Positions 24,954 through 34,225 of a stretch of 64,000 nucleotides of DNA are shown here, one piece after another. The notes below the pieces were generated by a model, which saw only the letters and a program-made list of their open reading frames with translations, was not told where the DNA came from and ran no database searches. This DNA comes from Chersky-840 sp963838775 (lineage in GTDB: Bacteria; Actinomycetota; Acidimicrobiia; Acidimicrobiales; UBA8190). The stretch covers positions 124,001 to 188,000 of the forward strand of contig CAWISP010000028.1 of NCBI GenBank assembly GCA_963838775.1. The letters are read 5' to 3'. The position numbers and the translations under genes are program-made. Positions within the stretch are counted from its first letter, which is position 1, and the number at the start of each line of letters is the position of its first letter.

Positions 24954-25703
24954 ATGGACGAGCCCGCCCTGCGCCAGCTGCTCGACGACGTCCGTGCCGG
25001 AGTGGTCGGCCCCGATGACGCCGTGGCCCGACTGCGCCGGCTCCCGTTCGTCGACCTCGGGTTCGCGCGCGTCGATCATCACCGCGCCCTGCGTCAACGC
25101 GCCGGCGAGGCCGTATACGCACCGGGTAAGACGGCGCTCCATTGTGCCGAGATCGTCGCCGAGCTTCTGGCCGAGCCGGGCGACACTCCTGTGCTGCTGA
25201 CACGCGCCGATGACGAACAGGTAGCGGCGTCATTGGAGAACGCCCCTGACGGGCAGGTCACGGCCTCGGGGGCGCTGTCGACCGTGTGCTGGCGTCCGGC
25301 TCCGGCGCGTTCGGGGCGGGTCGTCGTCGTGACGGCGGGCACCGCCGATCTGCCCGTGGCCGAAGAGTGCCTGGCCGTGTTGCGGGCATTCGGGTTCCGC
25401 CCCGCGCTGGTGCCCGACTGCGGCGTGGCCGGTGTGCACCGCCTCCTGGCGTCGGCCGACGAGGTGGCCGGAGCCGACGCCGTAGTCGTGGTGGCGGGGA
25501 TGGAGGGCGCATTGGCCAGCTTGGTGGCCGGGATCACCGGAGCCCCGGTCGTGGCCGTACCGGTGTCGACCGGATACGGAGCGGCGCTCGAGGGCATCAC
25601 GGCGTTGCTCGCCATGCACGCGTCGTGCGCAGCCGGTCTCACCGTCGTCGGGATCGACAACGGGTTCGGTGCCGCCTGCGCCGTCGCCCGCATGCTGCCG
25701 TGA
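24954..25703 (+). CDS. larB: LarB, nickel-pincer cofactor biosynthesis carboxylase/hydrolase
   Basis: 249 residues. In the family LarB carboxylates nicotinic acid adenine dinucleotide and hydrolyses it to pyridinium-3,5-biscarboxylic acid mononucleotide, the first step toward the Ni-pincer cofactor of lactate racemase-type enzymes. The C-terminal half resembles PurE: 'VVVVTAGTADLPVAEECLAV', 'DCGVAGVHRLL', 'VVVVAGMEGALASLVAGIT' and 'PVSTGYGA'. It overlaps larC by 4 bp (GTGA). No larE or larA homologue is in the window. Confidence 0.95.
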   Translation: MDEPALRQLLDDVRAGVVGPDDAVARLRRLPFVDLGFARVDHHRALRQRAGEAVYAPGKTALHCAEIVAELLAEPGDTPVLLTRADDEQVAASLENAPDGQVTASGALSTVCWRPAPARSGRVVVVTAGTADLPVAEECLAVLRAFGFRPALVPDCGVAGVHRLLASADEVAGADAVVVVAGMEGALASLVAGITGAPVVAVPVSTGYGAALEGITALLAMHASCAAGLTVVGIDNGFGAACAVARMLP

Positions 25704-26998
25704 GGGCGCGATCCGGAGTCGGGGAGGCGGGGCTCGTTTCCGGACGCGCCGGCTCCGGAGACCACCGGCCGTCGACGGTGGCGTGGTTCCACTGCTTCGC
25801 CGGCATCGCCGGCGACATGGCGCTCGGCAGCCTTCTCGACGCCGGTGCCGACTTCTCCGAATTGATCACCATCTTGCGACGCCTGCCTCTCGGGGGTTGG
25901 GGACTTCGGGCCGAACCCGTCCTGCGCGCCGGCATCGCGGCGACGCGCGCCGTAGTGGAGACGACCGACGACGTCGTGGTGCGGACGCATGCGCACATCG
26001 TCGGCCTGGTCGAAGAGGCCCGCCTCCCTCCACGTGTGACCCGCCGAGCCCTGGACACGTTCGCGGTCCTGGCCGAGGTCGAGGGAAAACTCCATCGGCG
26101 TCCGCCCGAACAGGTGCATTTTCACGAAGTCGGTTCCCATGACACCGTGATCGACGTCGTGGGAACCGCCGCCGCCATGGAGATCCTCGGTGTGGACGAG
26201 GTGAGCGTGTCGCCGGTGGCGACGGGCATGGGCACGATCCGATCTGCGCACGGGCTCCTCCCCAACCCCTCGCCGGCGGTCGTCCGGTTGCTGCACGGGA
26301 TCCCGACCTGGGGTCGGGATCTCGGCGTCGAGCTCACCACGCCCACCGGCGCTGCCATCGTGGCGGCGATGGCGTCGAGCTTCGGGCCCTTGCCGCCCAT
26401 GCGCATCGACGTCACCGGCTTCGGCGCCGGCACCCATGACATCGACGGGCTTCCCAATTGCACGCAGGTGGTCGTGGGCCAATCCTTGGGCGCTTCTCTG
26501 GGCCCCGGTCAACCGGTCATGTTGCTCGAGACCAATGTCGACGACGTGACCGGAGAGGTCCTGGCCCATGCCATCGAGGCCCTGTTCGCCGCCGGCGCCC
26601 ACGACGCCTGGGTTACGCCCGTCCTCATGAAGAAAGGACGGCCGGGCCACACCGTGAGTGTCCTCGTCGACCCGGCGTTGAGCGACAGTCTGTGCGCCAC
26701 GCTCCAGGCCGAAACCGGAAGCCTCGGCGTGCGCGGCGCCCTTCTCGAGCGGTGGCTCGCGGCCCGGGTCATCGACCGCGTCGAGGTGGACGGCGCCTCG
26801 GTGCAGGTCAAGGTCAGCCCGGGGCGCGTGAAGGTCGAGCAGGGCGACGCGGCGCGGGTGGCGTCTCGCCACGGTGTCCCGTTGCGCGACGTGCTCTACC
26901 GCGCCGAGACGGTGTGGCGACGACGCGAGCAGCAGCCGCCGCGACCGGGCGAAGCGGAGCCCGGGCGGCTCCCTCCTGACAGCCCTGCGCCGGCCTAG
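25700..26998 (+). CDS. larC: LarC, nickel insertase for the pincer cofactor
   Basis: 432 residues from the GTG overlapping the larB stop; GTG 25778 gives 406 residues beginning 'AWFHCFAGIAGDMALGSLLD', which is where family homology starts, so either start is possible. LarC inserts nickel into the dithiolated cofactor in a CTP-dependent reaction. 'HFHEVGSHDTVIDVVGTAAA', 'TPTGAAIVAAM', 'ETNVDDVTGEVLAHAIEAL' and 'LMKKGRPGH' are family motifs; the His-rich part of the first region is the likely metal entry. In some species larC needs a programmed frameshift; here it is one uninterrupted frame. Confidence 0.95.
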   Translation: MRARSGVGEAGLVSGRAGSGDHRPSTVAWFHCFAGIAGDMALGSLLDAGADFSELITILRRLPLGGWGLRAEPVLRAGIAATRAVVETTDDVVVRTHAHIVGLVEEARLPPRVTRRALDTFAVLAEVEGKLHRRPPEQVHFHEVGSHDTVIDVVGTAAAMEILGVDEVSVSPVATGMGTIRSAHGLLPNPSPAVVRLLHGIPTWGRDLGVELTTPTGAAIVAAMASSFGPLPPMRIDVTGFGAGTHDIDGLPNCTQVVVGQSLGASLGPGQPVMLLETNVDDVTGEVLAHAIEALFAAGAHDAWVTPVLMKKGRPGHTVSVLVDPALSDSLCATLQAETGSLGVRGALLERWLAARVIDRVEVDGASVQVKVSPGRVKVEQGDAARVASRHGVPLRDVLYRAETVWRRREQQPPRPGEAEPGRLPPDSPAPA

Positions 26999-27059
26999 CG
27001 CATCGACTACCCGCCACATCGTTGGTCCGACCGTCCCTGTCGGGCGCCGTGCCGGTACG

Positions 27060-27476
27060 GTGGAACAGGTGGACGCACCGGAAGGAACGACACCCGGCGA
27101 GTCCCCCCGAGCCGAGGCGCAGTTCGCCCGGCCCCCCGAGGACGCCGAGTCCTGGACCGACGACGAGTGGATCGCCTGGCTGGACGCCACCGACGACCCC
27201 GACGCCACCGACGACTCCCACGCCCACCGCCGCAGGCACCGGGGTCGGGGTCCCACCAGCATGTTGGGGGCGGCCATGCTCGGGCTGCACGAGGTCATCT
27301 ACGGCCCCCACGGCAACGAGATCGCCATCGTCGTCGATGCCGGTGGGGACCCACCCAACGACGACCTTCCCGAGGTCCATCTCGACCCCGAGCACCCCGA
27401 GCGCTCCGAGGTCATTGTCCGCCGGGCCACGACCCAGCCACGGCCCGAACCGTCGAGCTCGTCCGACAGCACCTGA
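27060..27476 (+). CDS. Hypothetical acidic protein
   Basis: 138 residues from GTG 27060; GTG 27069 is an alternative. A disordered acidic lead ('DDEWIAWLDATDDPDATDDS') and a His/Arg-rich stretch are followed by a compact conserved-looking core 'SMLGAAMLGLHEVIYGPHGN' and 'EIAIVVDAGGDPPNDDLPEV'. The tail is Ser/Thr-rich. No enzyme motif. It reads in the same direction as larC, 61 bp after it. I do not recognise the family. Confidence 0.6.
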   Translation: MEQVDAPEGTTPGESPRAEAQFARPPEDAESWTDDEWIAWLDATDDPDATDDSHAHRRRHRGRGPTSMLGAAMLGLHEVIYGPHGNEIAIVVDAGGDPPNDDLPEVHLDPEHPERSEVIVRRATTQPRPEPSSSSDST

Positions 27477-27536
27477 CCGGCGGCACCCACCGGACCTCGC
27501 CGCGCCGGCGCCAGTGCCGACGTGTCGAGACCGCCG

Positions 27537-28445
27537 TCAGCGGGCCAGCGCGATCAGGTCGTCGAGAATGTGATCGAAGGCACCCACGCACAACGAGACG
27601 TGCCCCTCGTCGGGAAGAAGGTGCGGCCGCGCTCCGGGCACATGCGAGGCGAGCCACACCCCGTGCGCGTAGGGGACCATGCGGTCCTCGCCCCCTTGCC
27701 AGATGGCGACCGGGCACCGCACGGCGTCGAGGTCGAACCCCCAGTCGGCCAGAAAGGCCATGTCGTCGTCGTGCCACCCGGCGGTGCTGCCCGATCCCGC
27801 CGCCGCCAGCGCTCGGGCCATGAAGTCGGCGAAGACGCCCGTCAGTGCGGCCTTGTCCACGTCGGAGACGAGCCCGCCCAGGGTTTGCGCCATGTCGGGT
27901 CCCGACAGGGCCGTGAGTTGTGCCGACTCTCGGGTCAGGAAATCCGAGAACGGGGTTCCACCCGTCGCGGCCGAGCCGAACTCCTCGACGTTCTCGGGGC
28001 CCATGCCGTCGAGGAAGTCGAGGCCCTCGGCGTCGTGGGGGGCGACGCCGGCGATGACGGTGGCGGCGTCGCATCGCTCGGGCATGAGCGCGGCGCAGGC
28101 CAGTGCGTGGGGACCACCACCCGACCACCCCATGGTGACGAAGTGGTCGTGGCCGAGAAAGTCGAGTACCTCACGCGCATCGGCGGCGACGTCGGCGACA
28201 GACCGACCGGGCCGGCTCGACGAGCCCGCGTACCCGGGCCGCGACCAGGAGACGAGGCGTGCCCCCCGCGCCGCCACGCTCTGGGCGGCGGGGTCGTAGG
28301 GAACGGCCGCGAAGGGGGTGCCGTGATGGAAGACGACGGGGATCCCGTTGGCTGCGCCCGCCATGAGTAACTCGAGAGCGCGGCCGTCGGACAGGACCAA
28401 CGCCGCGATCTCGGTCGGAGTTGCTCCGTCGGTGCCGTTGCTCAT
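27537..28445 (-). CDS. Alpha/beta hydrolase
   Basis: 302 residues of a classic alpha/beta-hydrolase fold. 'FHHGTPF' is the oxyanion-hole region, 'TMGWSGGGPHALACAA' holds the nucleophile Ser108, 'WQGGEDRMVP' supplies the acid Asp, and 'LPDEGHVSLC' the catalytic His. The cap (about 150-220) is helical. No signal peptide. Substrate cannot be read from sequence; esterase, lactonase or peptidase activity is possible. It is the downstream partner of the PHP gene on the same strand. Confidence 0.92.
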   Translation of the reverse strand: MSNGTDGATPTEIAALVLSDGRALELLMAGAANGIPVVFHHGTPFAAVPYDPAAQSVAARGARLVSWSRPGYAGSSSRPGRSVADVAADAREVLDFLGHDHFVTMGWSGGGPHALACAALMPERCDAATVIAGVAPHDAEGLDFLDGMGPENVEEFGSAATGGTPFSDFLTRESAQLTALSGPDMAQTLGGLVSDVDKAALTGVFADFMARALAAAGSGSTAGWHDDDMAFLADWGFDLDAVRCPVAIWQGGEDRMVPYAHGVWLASHVPGARPHLLPDEGHVSLCVGAFDHILDDLIALAR

Positions 28446-28492
28446 GGTGCTGCTCTATCCGGCCCCCACGACACCGGGTGGACCCGCATGGG

Positions 28493-29518
28493 TCAGGGGG
28501 CGGCCGCACCGTGCGCGGACGCCCACTCGAGCAGTTGCGCCCGGGGCCAGGTGTTGACGATGCGCTCGGAGGGTACCTCGGCGTCGGCCGCCTTCACGCA
28601 GCCGTTGCCGAGCCACTCGAGTTGCCCCGGCGCGTGGGCGTCGGTGTCGATCGACACCATGCACCCGGCCGCCACCGCGGCGCGCAGGAGGGGGTCGGGG
28701 GGATCGAGGCGCTCGGGTCGGGAATTGATCTCGACGGCGGTGCCGGTGCGGGCGCACGCGTCGAACACCTCGGCATGGTCGAAGCGCGATTCGGCTCGGC
28801 CCCGGCCGACGACGATGCGTCCCGTGCAGTGACCGAGGATGTCGGTGTGGGGGCTTTCGATGGCGGCCACCATGCGGCGGGTCATCGGCGCCGGGTCCAT
28901 CTTGAGCTTGGAGTGCACGCTGGCCACCACGATGTCGAGACGGCTCAGCAGGTCGGGATCTTGGTCGAGTGAACCGTCCTCCAAGATGTCGACCTCGATG
29001 CCGGTGAGGATCCGAAAGGGCGCCAGCTCCGCGTTCAGCGTCTCGACCACTTCGAGCTGGCGCACCAGGCGCTCGGGGTCGAGGCCGTGGGCAACGGTGA
29101 GCCTCGGGCTGTGGTCGGTGAGCGCCAGGTACTCGTGACCGAGCTCGGCGGCGGCCTCGGCCATCTCGCTGATGGGGCTTCCGCCGTCGGACCAGTCCGA
29201 ATGACTGTGACAGTCACCCCGCAGCAGGACCCGGAGCTCGGCGGCGCGCCCGGTGAGGGCGGGCTTCGCCTCCGCCTCGAGGTGGAGGAGGTAGGACGGG
29301 GTCTCGCCCGCTACGGCCTCGGCGATCACCCGTGCCGTCGTGTCCCCCACACCGGGGAGGTCGGTCAGACGGCCCGCCGCAGCCCGCTGGGCCAGGACCG
29401 CCGGGTCGATCTCGTCGACCGTCGCCGCGGCGCGCCGGAAGGCCCGGACCTTGTAGGACTCGGCCCTCTGCGCCTCGAGGAGGTACGCGATGCGCCGGAG
29501 TGCCACGTCGGGGTCCAT
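28493..29518 (-). CDS. PHP-domain phosphoesterase with helix-hairpin-helix (PolX-like C-terminal module)
   Basis: 341 residues. The N-terminal helical part (1-80) contains a helix-hairpin-helix ('LTDLPGVGDTTARVIAEAV') as in bacterial PolX. The PHP domain (about 95-335) carries metal-binding clusters 'DCHSHSDWSDGG', 'LALTDHSPR', 'GIEVDIL', 'VASVHSK', 'DILGHCTGR', 'AVEINSRPERLDPPD' and 'SIDTDAHAPGQLEW'. In PolX this module gives 3'-5' exonuclease and AP-endonuclease activity beside a family X polymerase; here the polymerase domain is absent and the protein stands alone. Position next to a LigD-type polymerase and a ligase suggests a DNA-repair role (inference). Confidence 0.88.
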   Translation of the reverse strand: MDPDVALRRIAYLLEAQRAESYKVRAFRRAAATVDEIDPAVLAQRAAAGRLTDLPGVGDTTARVIAEAVAGETPSYLLHLEAEAKPALTGRAAELRVLLRGDCHSHSDWSDGGSPISEMAEAAAELGHEYLALTDHSPRLTVAHGLDPERLVRQLEVVETLNAELAPFRILTGIEVDILEDGSLDQDPDLLSRLDIVVASVHSKLKMDPAPMTRRMVAAIESPHTDILGHCTGRIVVGRGRAESRFDHAEVFDACARTGTAVEINSRPERLDPPDPLLRAAVAAGCMVSIDTDAHAPGQLEWLGNGCVKAADAEVPSERIVNTWPRAQLLEWASAHGAAAP

Positions 29519-29576
29519 CGGCGTTCGAGGCTAGCGATCGCTCGTGCCCGCCGGGGAGCTGTGTCACCATCGACAC

Positions 29577-30623
29577 ATGGCCGTCGGGGTTCCTGCCGTC
29601 GCGGTGGAGGTCGACGGGCGCAGCGTCAAGATCTCCAACCCTGACAAGGTCTTCTTCTCGGCTCGGGGCGAGACCAAGCTCGACCTGGTCTGGTACTACT
29701 TCGCCGTCGGGCCCGGGGCCCTGCGGGGCGTCTTCGAGCGCCCCACCGTGCTCAAGCGATATCCCGATGGCGCTGAGGGACAGTTCTTCTACCAAAAGCG
29801 CGTGCCGCCGGGTCATCCACCGTGGCTCGAAACGGTCACGGTCACGTTCCCGAGCGGCCGCAGCGCCAAGGAGCTGTGTCCCGTCGACGTCGCCCACATC
29901 CTGTGGGCGGTGAACCTGGGGTGTCTCGATCTCAATCCGTGGCCGGTCCGGAGGAGCGACACCGATCATCCCGACGAGCTGCGGGTCGACCTCGACCCCC
30001 AACCGGGGGTGACCTTCGACGCCGTGCGGCGGGTGGCGCTCGAGGCGCGTGCCGTGCTCGAGGAGCACTCGCTCGTGGGCTTCCCCAAGACCTCGGGGTC
30101 ACGCGGCATGCACGTGAACGTACCCATCGAGCCGCGCTGGACCTTCACCGAGGTCCGCCGGGCGGCCCTGGCCCTGGCACGCGAATTGGAACGCCGGCTC
30201 CCTGACATCGGAACCTCGGCATGGTGGAAGGAGCAGCGGGGCGAGCGCGTGTTCGTCGACTACAACCAGAACGCCCGGGACCGCACCGTGGCGTCGGCCT
30301 ATTCGGTCCGGGCGAACCCCGAGGCCCGGGTGTCATGCCCGCTCGAGTGGGACGAGGTGCCCGACGTGGACCCCGGCGACCTCACCATCGCCACCGTCCC
30401 GGGCCGCTTCGCGACCCGCGGTGACCCGGCCGCCGCCATCGACGAGCGGCGCTACGACCTCGGTCCGCTCCTCGAGCTCTCCTACCGTGACGAGGCCGAA
30501 GGCCTCGGTGATGCGCCGTGGCCCCCGAACTTCCCCAAGCAGGAAGGGGAGCCGCACCGCGCCGCGCCGAGCCGGTCGCGGTTCCGTGAGCGAGAAGAGC
30601 CGCCGTCAGGCCCGGAAGACTGA
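29577..30623 (+). CDS. LigD-type polymerase/primase domain protein (NHEJ)
   Basis: 348 residues from ATG 29577. It is a stand-alone archaeo-eukaryotic primase-like polymerase as found in LigD: 'NPDKVFFSARGETKLDLVWY' at the start, 'VLKRYPDG', 'WAVNLGCLDLNPW', the catalytic 'LRVDLDPQPGVTF' (paired Asp) and 'GFPKTSGSRGMHVNVPIE'. Such enzymes fill gaps with ribonucleotides during non-homologous end joining. The gene overlaps the 3' end of the convergent ligase by 18 bp. Ku is not in the window. The N-terminal bases are shared with the divergent PHP gene's upstream region. Confidence 0.93.
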   Translation: MAVGVPAVAVEVDGRSVKISNPDKVFFSARGETKLDLVWYYFAVGPGALRGVFERPTVLKRYPDGAEGQFFYQKRVPPGHPPWLETVTVTFPSGRSAKELCPVDVAHILWAVNLGCLDLNPWPVRRSDTDHPDELRVDLDPQPGVTFDAVRRVALEARAVLEEHSLVGFPKTSGSRGMHVNVPIEPRWTFTEVRRAALALARELERRLPDIGTSAWWKEQRGERVFVDYNQNARDRTVASAYSVRANPEARVSCPLEWDEVPDVDPGDLTIATVPGRFATRGDPAAAIDERRYDLGPLLELSYRDEAEGLGDAPWPPNFPKQEGEPHRAAPSRSRFREREEPPSGPED

Positions 30624-31679
30624 CTCGAGCTCGGCGGGCACGGCCGCGTCCAACTGGGCGTAGGTGCACGACTCGGGACGGCGGTCCGGGCGCCAGCGCC
30701 GGAACGTGGTCGCATGGCGGAAGCGATCACCTTGGAGGTGGTCGTACGCCACCTCGCACACGAGGCCCAGGTCGACGGGCTCCCAGCTGAGGTTCTTGCC
30801 GGCGTTCCAGCGCGACGGCGCGCCCGGTTTACGTCCCGTGTCGTCGCTGTCGCGTTCGAGCTCGGCCCACGCCGCCCAGGGATGGCCCTCCAATGTCTTC
30901 GAGCGGTACGGGGCCAGCTCGTCGACCAGCTCGCGGCGTCGCGCCGCGGTGAACGACGCGGAGACCCCCACGTGGTGGAGCACGCCGCCGTCGTCGAAGA
31001 GCCCGAGGAGCAGCGACCCGATCACCCCGCCTGACTTGTGCCAGCGGAATCCCGCCACCGCGCAGTCGGCGGTGCGCTCGTGTTTCACCTTGGCCATGAC
31101 CCGCTCGCCCTCGCGGTAGGTGAGGTCCGGGCGCTTGGCCACGACACCGTCGAGCCCGGCCCCCTCGAAGCGCGAGAACCAGTCCTCGGCGACGACGGGG
31201 TCCGTGGTCGAGGGGGTCAGGTGCACCGGGGCGGCGCAGTCGGCGAGTGCTTGTTCGAGCAGGTCCCGCCGTGTCGAGAAGGGCTCCCCCCGCAGGTCGC
31301 GTTCGCCCAGCGCGAGGAGGTCGAAGGCCACGAACGATGCCGGAGTGGACGCCGCCAACGTCGCCACCCGGGATTCGGCGGGGTGGATCCGCTGCAAGAG
31401 CGCATTGAAGTCGAGTCCGTGGGGGCCGGCGATGACGATCTCCCCGTCGACGACGGCGCGTTCGGGCAAGGCGTCGCGCAGTGGCTCGATCAGCTCGGGG
31501 AAGTACCTGGTCAGGGGCCGTTCATTGCGGCTTCCCAGCTCCACCTCGGAACCGTCGCGAAAGACGATGCACCGGAACCCGTCCCATTTCGGCTCGTACC
31601 GCATGCCCGCTGCGGTGGGGAGCTCCCGGGCCAGCTTGGCGAGCATGGGCGAGACCGGCGCCATGACAGGGAGGTTCAT
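30606..31679 (-). CDS. ATP-dependent DNA ligase (LigC/LigD ligase-domain type)
   Basis: 357 residues from ATG 31679 (a second ATG lies five codons in); the upstream open frame is not homologous. Motif I 'YEPKWDGFRCIVF' has the adenylated Lys. Further nucleotidyltransferase motifs follow ('ELGSRNERPLTRYF', 'VVDGEIVI', 'FVAFDLLAL', 'DGVVAKRPD', 'MAKVKHERTADC'), then the OB-fold domain (about 215-330) with 'GSLLLGLFDDGG'. It seals nicks, probably with the neighbouring LigD-like polymerase in end joining. The split into separate polymerase and ligase genes, convergent and overlapping, differs from the mycobacterial single LigD. Confidence 0.94.
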   Translation of the reverse strand: MNLPVMAPVSPMLAKLARELPTAAGMRYEPKWDGFRCIVFRDGSEVELGSRNERPLTRYFPELIEPLRDALPERAVVDGEIVIAGPHGLDFNALLQRIHPAESRVATLAASTPASFVAFDLLALGERDLRGEPFSTRRDLLEQALADCAAPVHLTPSTTDPVVAEDWFSRFEGAGLDGVVAKRPDLTYREGERVMAKVKHERTADCAVAGFRWHKSGGVIGSLLLGLFDDGGVLHHVGVSASFTAARRRELVDELAPYRSKTLEGHPWAAWAELERDSDDTGRKPGAPSRWNAGKNLSWEPVDLGLVCEVAYDHLQGDRFRHATTFRRWRPDRRPESCTYAQLDAAVPAELESVFRA

Positions 31680-31766
31680 GCCCCCACGCTGCCACGCCGG
31701 CGGCGGGGGATGTGGATCAGCGTGGCCCCGACCCCAGGGTGCGATCCTGGGGGTCGGAGGTAGGTC

Positions 31767-33125
31767 GTGGTGAACCCCATGTACGAGCTCGACGAGCGCA
31801 TGGTCGAGATGATCTTCGACTACTGCCGGCAGCGGCTCGCACTCGATCCGGTCCCGCTCGACTTCGGGGGCGAGCGCGAGTTCTTCGACGACGTGCTGGC
31901 GGGCCTGATCGGCGAGTCGGGCCATGACCCCCAGGCCGTCCTGGCGCTGTTCGCCGACCACTTGGCGAGGGCGGTCGTGTCGTGCGACAGCCCCCGTTTC
32001 CTGGCGTTCATTCCCGCCGCACCGACCAAGGCCGCGTTGCTGTTCGACATGATCGTGTCGTGCTCCTCACTGCAGGGCACGTCGTGGTTGGAGGCGGCCG
32101 GAGCGGTCGCAGCGGAGAACCAGGCGCTCGAGTTCCTGGCCCAGTTGGCCGGCCTTCCCCTCGGGTCCGGCGGCTGCTTCGTGTCGGGGGGGTCGATCGC
32201 CAACCTGTCGGCCCTGGTGGTGGCGCGCGACACGGCCGTGCTCCGGCGCGACGTGGCTCCCCTGCGACCGCGCATCGCCGTGAGCGAGGAGACACACGCT
32301 TCGGTCGGAAAGGCGTTGCGGATCCTGTGCGTCGAACCCTTCGTAGTCCCCGTTCCCGACCATCGACTCACCGGGGACGCCCTGGCCGCCGCCCTGGACC
32401 GGGACGACAACCCCGACGACGTCATCGGCGTGGTGGCCACGGCGGGGACGACCAATGCGGGGATCGTCGACGACCTGGCCGGCATCTCGGCGGTGGCGCG
32501 CCAACGCGCCATGTGGTTCCACGTCGACGCCGCTTACGGCGGGCCGGGGCTGTTCACACCGCTGGTCAGGGACCGGTACGCGGGGATCGAGAACGCCGAC
32601 TCGTTCGTCATCGACCCCCACAAGTGGCTGTACGCGCCCTTCGACTGCGCCGCGCTCGTATATCGCCGGCCCGCCTTGGCGAAGGCGGTGCACGCCCAGG
32701 AGGCCTCGTACCTCGACGTGATCCACGACGAGGACAACCCGGTGTGGAATCCGAGCGACTACGCGGTGCACCTCACCCGCCGGGCGCGCGGCCTACCCCT
32801 GTGGTTCTCCCTGGCCGTGCACGGCGCGGGGGCGTATCGCGACGCGGTGGAGACCGTGCTCCGCACGGCGTGGCAGAGCGCCGAGATGATCAGGCGGTCT
32901 CCCCATCTCGAGCTGGTGTGCGAGCCCGAGTTGTCCATCGTGCTGTTCCGGCGGCGGGGCTGGAGCACGTCGGACTACGAGGATTGGTCGGTGCGCCTCC
33001 TGGCCCAGCAGATCGGCTTCGTCACCCCCACCTCGTGGGAGGGCGAGACCGTGGCCCGACTGGCGTTTCTCCATCCCGGCACCACCCTGGCCATGATCGA
33101 GGAGATCGTCGCCACCATGGCCTGA
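31767..33125 (+). CDS. PLP-dependent amino acid decarboxylase (group II)
   Basis: 452 residues; GTG 31767 has a GGAGG ribosome site six bases upstream (GTG 31770 also possible). Fold-type I decarboxylase of the aromatic-L-amino-acid/glutamate decarboxylase family: 'GGCFVSGGSIANLSALVVAR' binds the PLP phosphate, 'WFHVDAAYGGPGLF' holds the pyridine-interacting Asp254, and 'VIDPHKWLYAPFDCAAL' the Schiff-base Lys286. Substrate is not determined by motif; aromatic amino acids are the most common in this family. It is convergent with an agmatinase-family gene only 14 bp away. Confidence 0.92.
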   Translation: MVNPMYELDERMVEMIFDYCRQRLALDPVPLDFGGEREFFDDVLAGLIGESGHDPQAVLALFADHLARAVVSCDSPRFLAFIPAAPTKAALLFDMIVSCSSLQGTSWLEAAGAVAAENQALEFLAQLAGLPLGSGGCFVSGGSIANLSALVVARDTAVLRRDVAPLRPRIAVSEETHASVGKALRILCVEPFVVPVPDHRLTGDALAAALDRDDNPDDVIGVVATAGTTNAGIVDDLAGISAVARQRAMWFHVDAAYGGPGLFTPLVRDRYAGIENADSFVIDPHKWLYAPFDCAALVYRRPALAKAVHAQEASYLDVIHDEDNPVWNPSDYAVHLTRRARGLPLWFSLAVHGAGAYRDAVETVLRTAWQSAEMIRRSPHLELVCEPELSIVLFRRRGWSTSDYEDWSVRLLAQQIGFVTPTSWEGETVARLAFLHPGTTLAMIEEIVATMA

Positions 33126-33139
33126 GGCATCTCGGGCGG

Positions 33140-34177
33140 CTAGTGCGGGGAGGTGCCGCGCCCCTCGAGCAGGGGGCCTTCGGCGCGGCGCCGTGTGCCG
33201 GCGACCGAGTCGGCGCGTCGGCGCCAGGCCATCCCCGACAGGGCTTCGAGGACGACGCGGTTGGCCAGGTAGGCGGTGACCTCGGCGTGGTCGTAGGGGG
33301 GCGACACCTCGACGACGTCGATCCCGGCCACGGGAAGTTCCATGGTGACGCGGCGAACGGCGTCGAGCAGCTGCCGGCTGGAGAAGCCCCCCGGTTCGGG
33401 CGTGCCCGTGCCGGGTGCGGCGCCGGGGTCCACCACATCGATGTCGACGGAGAGGAACACCGCATCGCAGTCGTCGGTGGCGATGGCGAACGCCTCGGTG
33501 AGGCAGGCGGGGAGGCCTCGTGCTTCGATCTCGGTCATCTCGAAGCTGCGCATGCCCTGGTCGGCCATCCAGGCCAGGACGTCGGGACCGGGCCAGTAGC
33601 CGCGTAAGCCGATCTGCAGGAAGCGGTCGCCCCGGGCCGCGCCGGACTCGATGAGGCGGCGCATGGGCGTCCCGTGCCCGTACATCGACCCGAACTGGGT
33701 GTCGGCGGTGTCGGCGTGGGCGTCGAAATGGATGACCGAAACACGCCCCCATCCGACGTGCCGGGCGACCCCCGTCACGTCCGGCAGCGCGATGGTGTGG
33801 TCACCACCGAGGACGACGGGGATCGAGCCCGAGCGCGAAACCTGCTCCACGGCGCGCTCGAGGCGGTCGAGCGACGCCGCGATCTCGCCCGGCAGCATCT
33901 CGACATCTCCGGCGTCGACCACACCGAGCTCGACCAGGGGATCCACGCCCAGAGCCAGATGGGGGCGTTGGCCGTCGTGCGGGAGGTAGTCGGTGAGCCG
34001 GATGGCCTGAGGGCCGAACCGACATCCCGGCCGGTGCGACGTGCCCCCGTCGAAGGGTGCGCCCAGGATGACCGCCACTGCCGCCGCGTAGCTGTCGGGC
34101 TCTTCGAGATCCGCGGCGGGGACCCCGGCGAAGGTGGCGTCGGGCCCGTACATGTTCGGCGTCCTCATCCGGGCCAT
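33140..34177 (-). CDS. Agmatinase/ureohydrolase family enzyme
   Basis: 345 residues. The binuclear manganese site of arginase-fold enzymes is complete: 'PVVLGGDHTIALP', 'VIHFDAHADTADTQFG', and 'VFLSVDIDVVDPGAAPGTGTP'. 'LGAPFDGGTSHRPGCRFGP' is typical of agmatinase-like members, which cleave guanidino compounds to amine and urea. Agmatine is the likeliest substrate, but guanidinobutyrate or related compounds fit equally. The upstream (5') region contains a pentanucleotide repeat tract at 34226-34280. The C-terminal 25 residues are an Arg-rich, probably disordered tail. Confidence 0.9.
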   Translation of the reverse strand: MARMRTPNMYGPDATFAGVPAADLEEPDSYAAAVAVILGAPFDGGTSHRPGCRFGPQAIRLTDYLPHDGQRPHLALGVDPLVELGVVDAGDVEMLPGEIAASLDRLERAVEQVSRSGSIPVVLGGDHTIALPDVTGVARHVGWGRVSVIHFDAHADTADTQFGSMYGHGTPMRRLIESGAARGDRFLQIGLRGYWPGPDVLAWMADQGMRSFEMTEIEARGLPACLTEAFAIATDDCDAVFLSVDIDVVDPGAAPGTGTPEPGGFSSRQLLDAVRRVTMELPVAGIDVVEVSPPYDHAEVTAYLANRVVLEALSGMAWRRRADSVAGTRRRAEGPLLEGRGTSPH

Positions 34178-34225
34178 TCTTCCCGTCGTACGAGGAGCGT
34201 GCCGGTTCTGCGACCGTGGCCCGGT

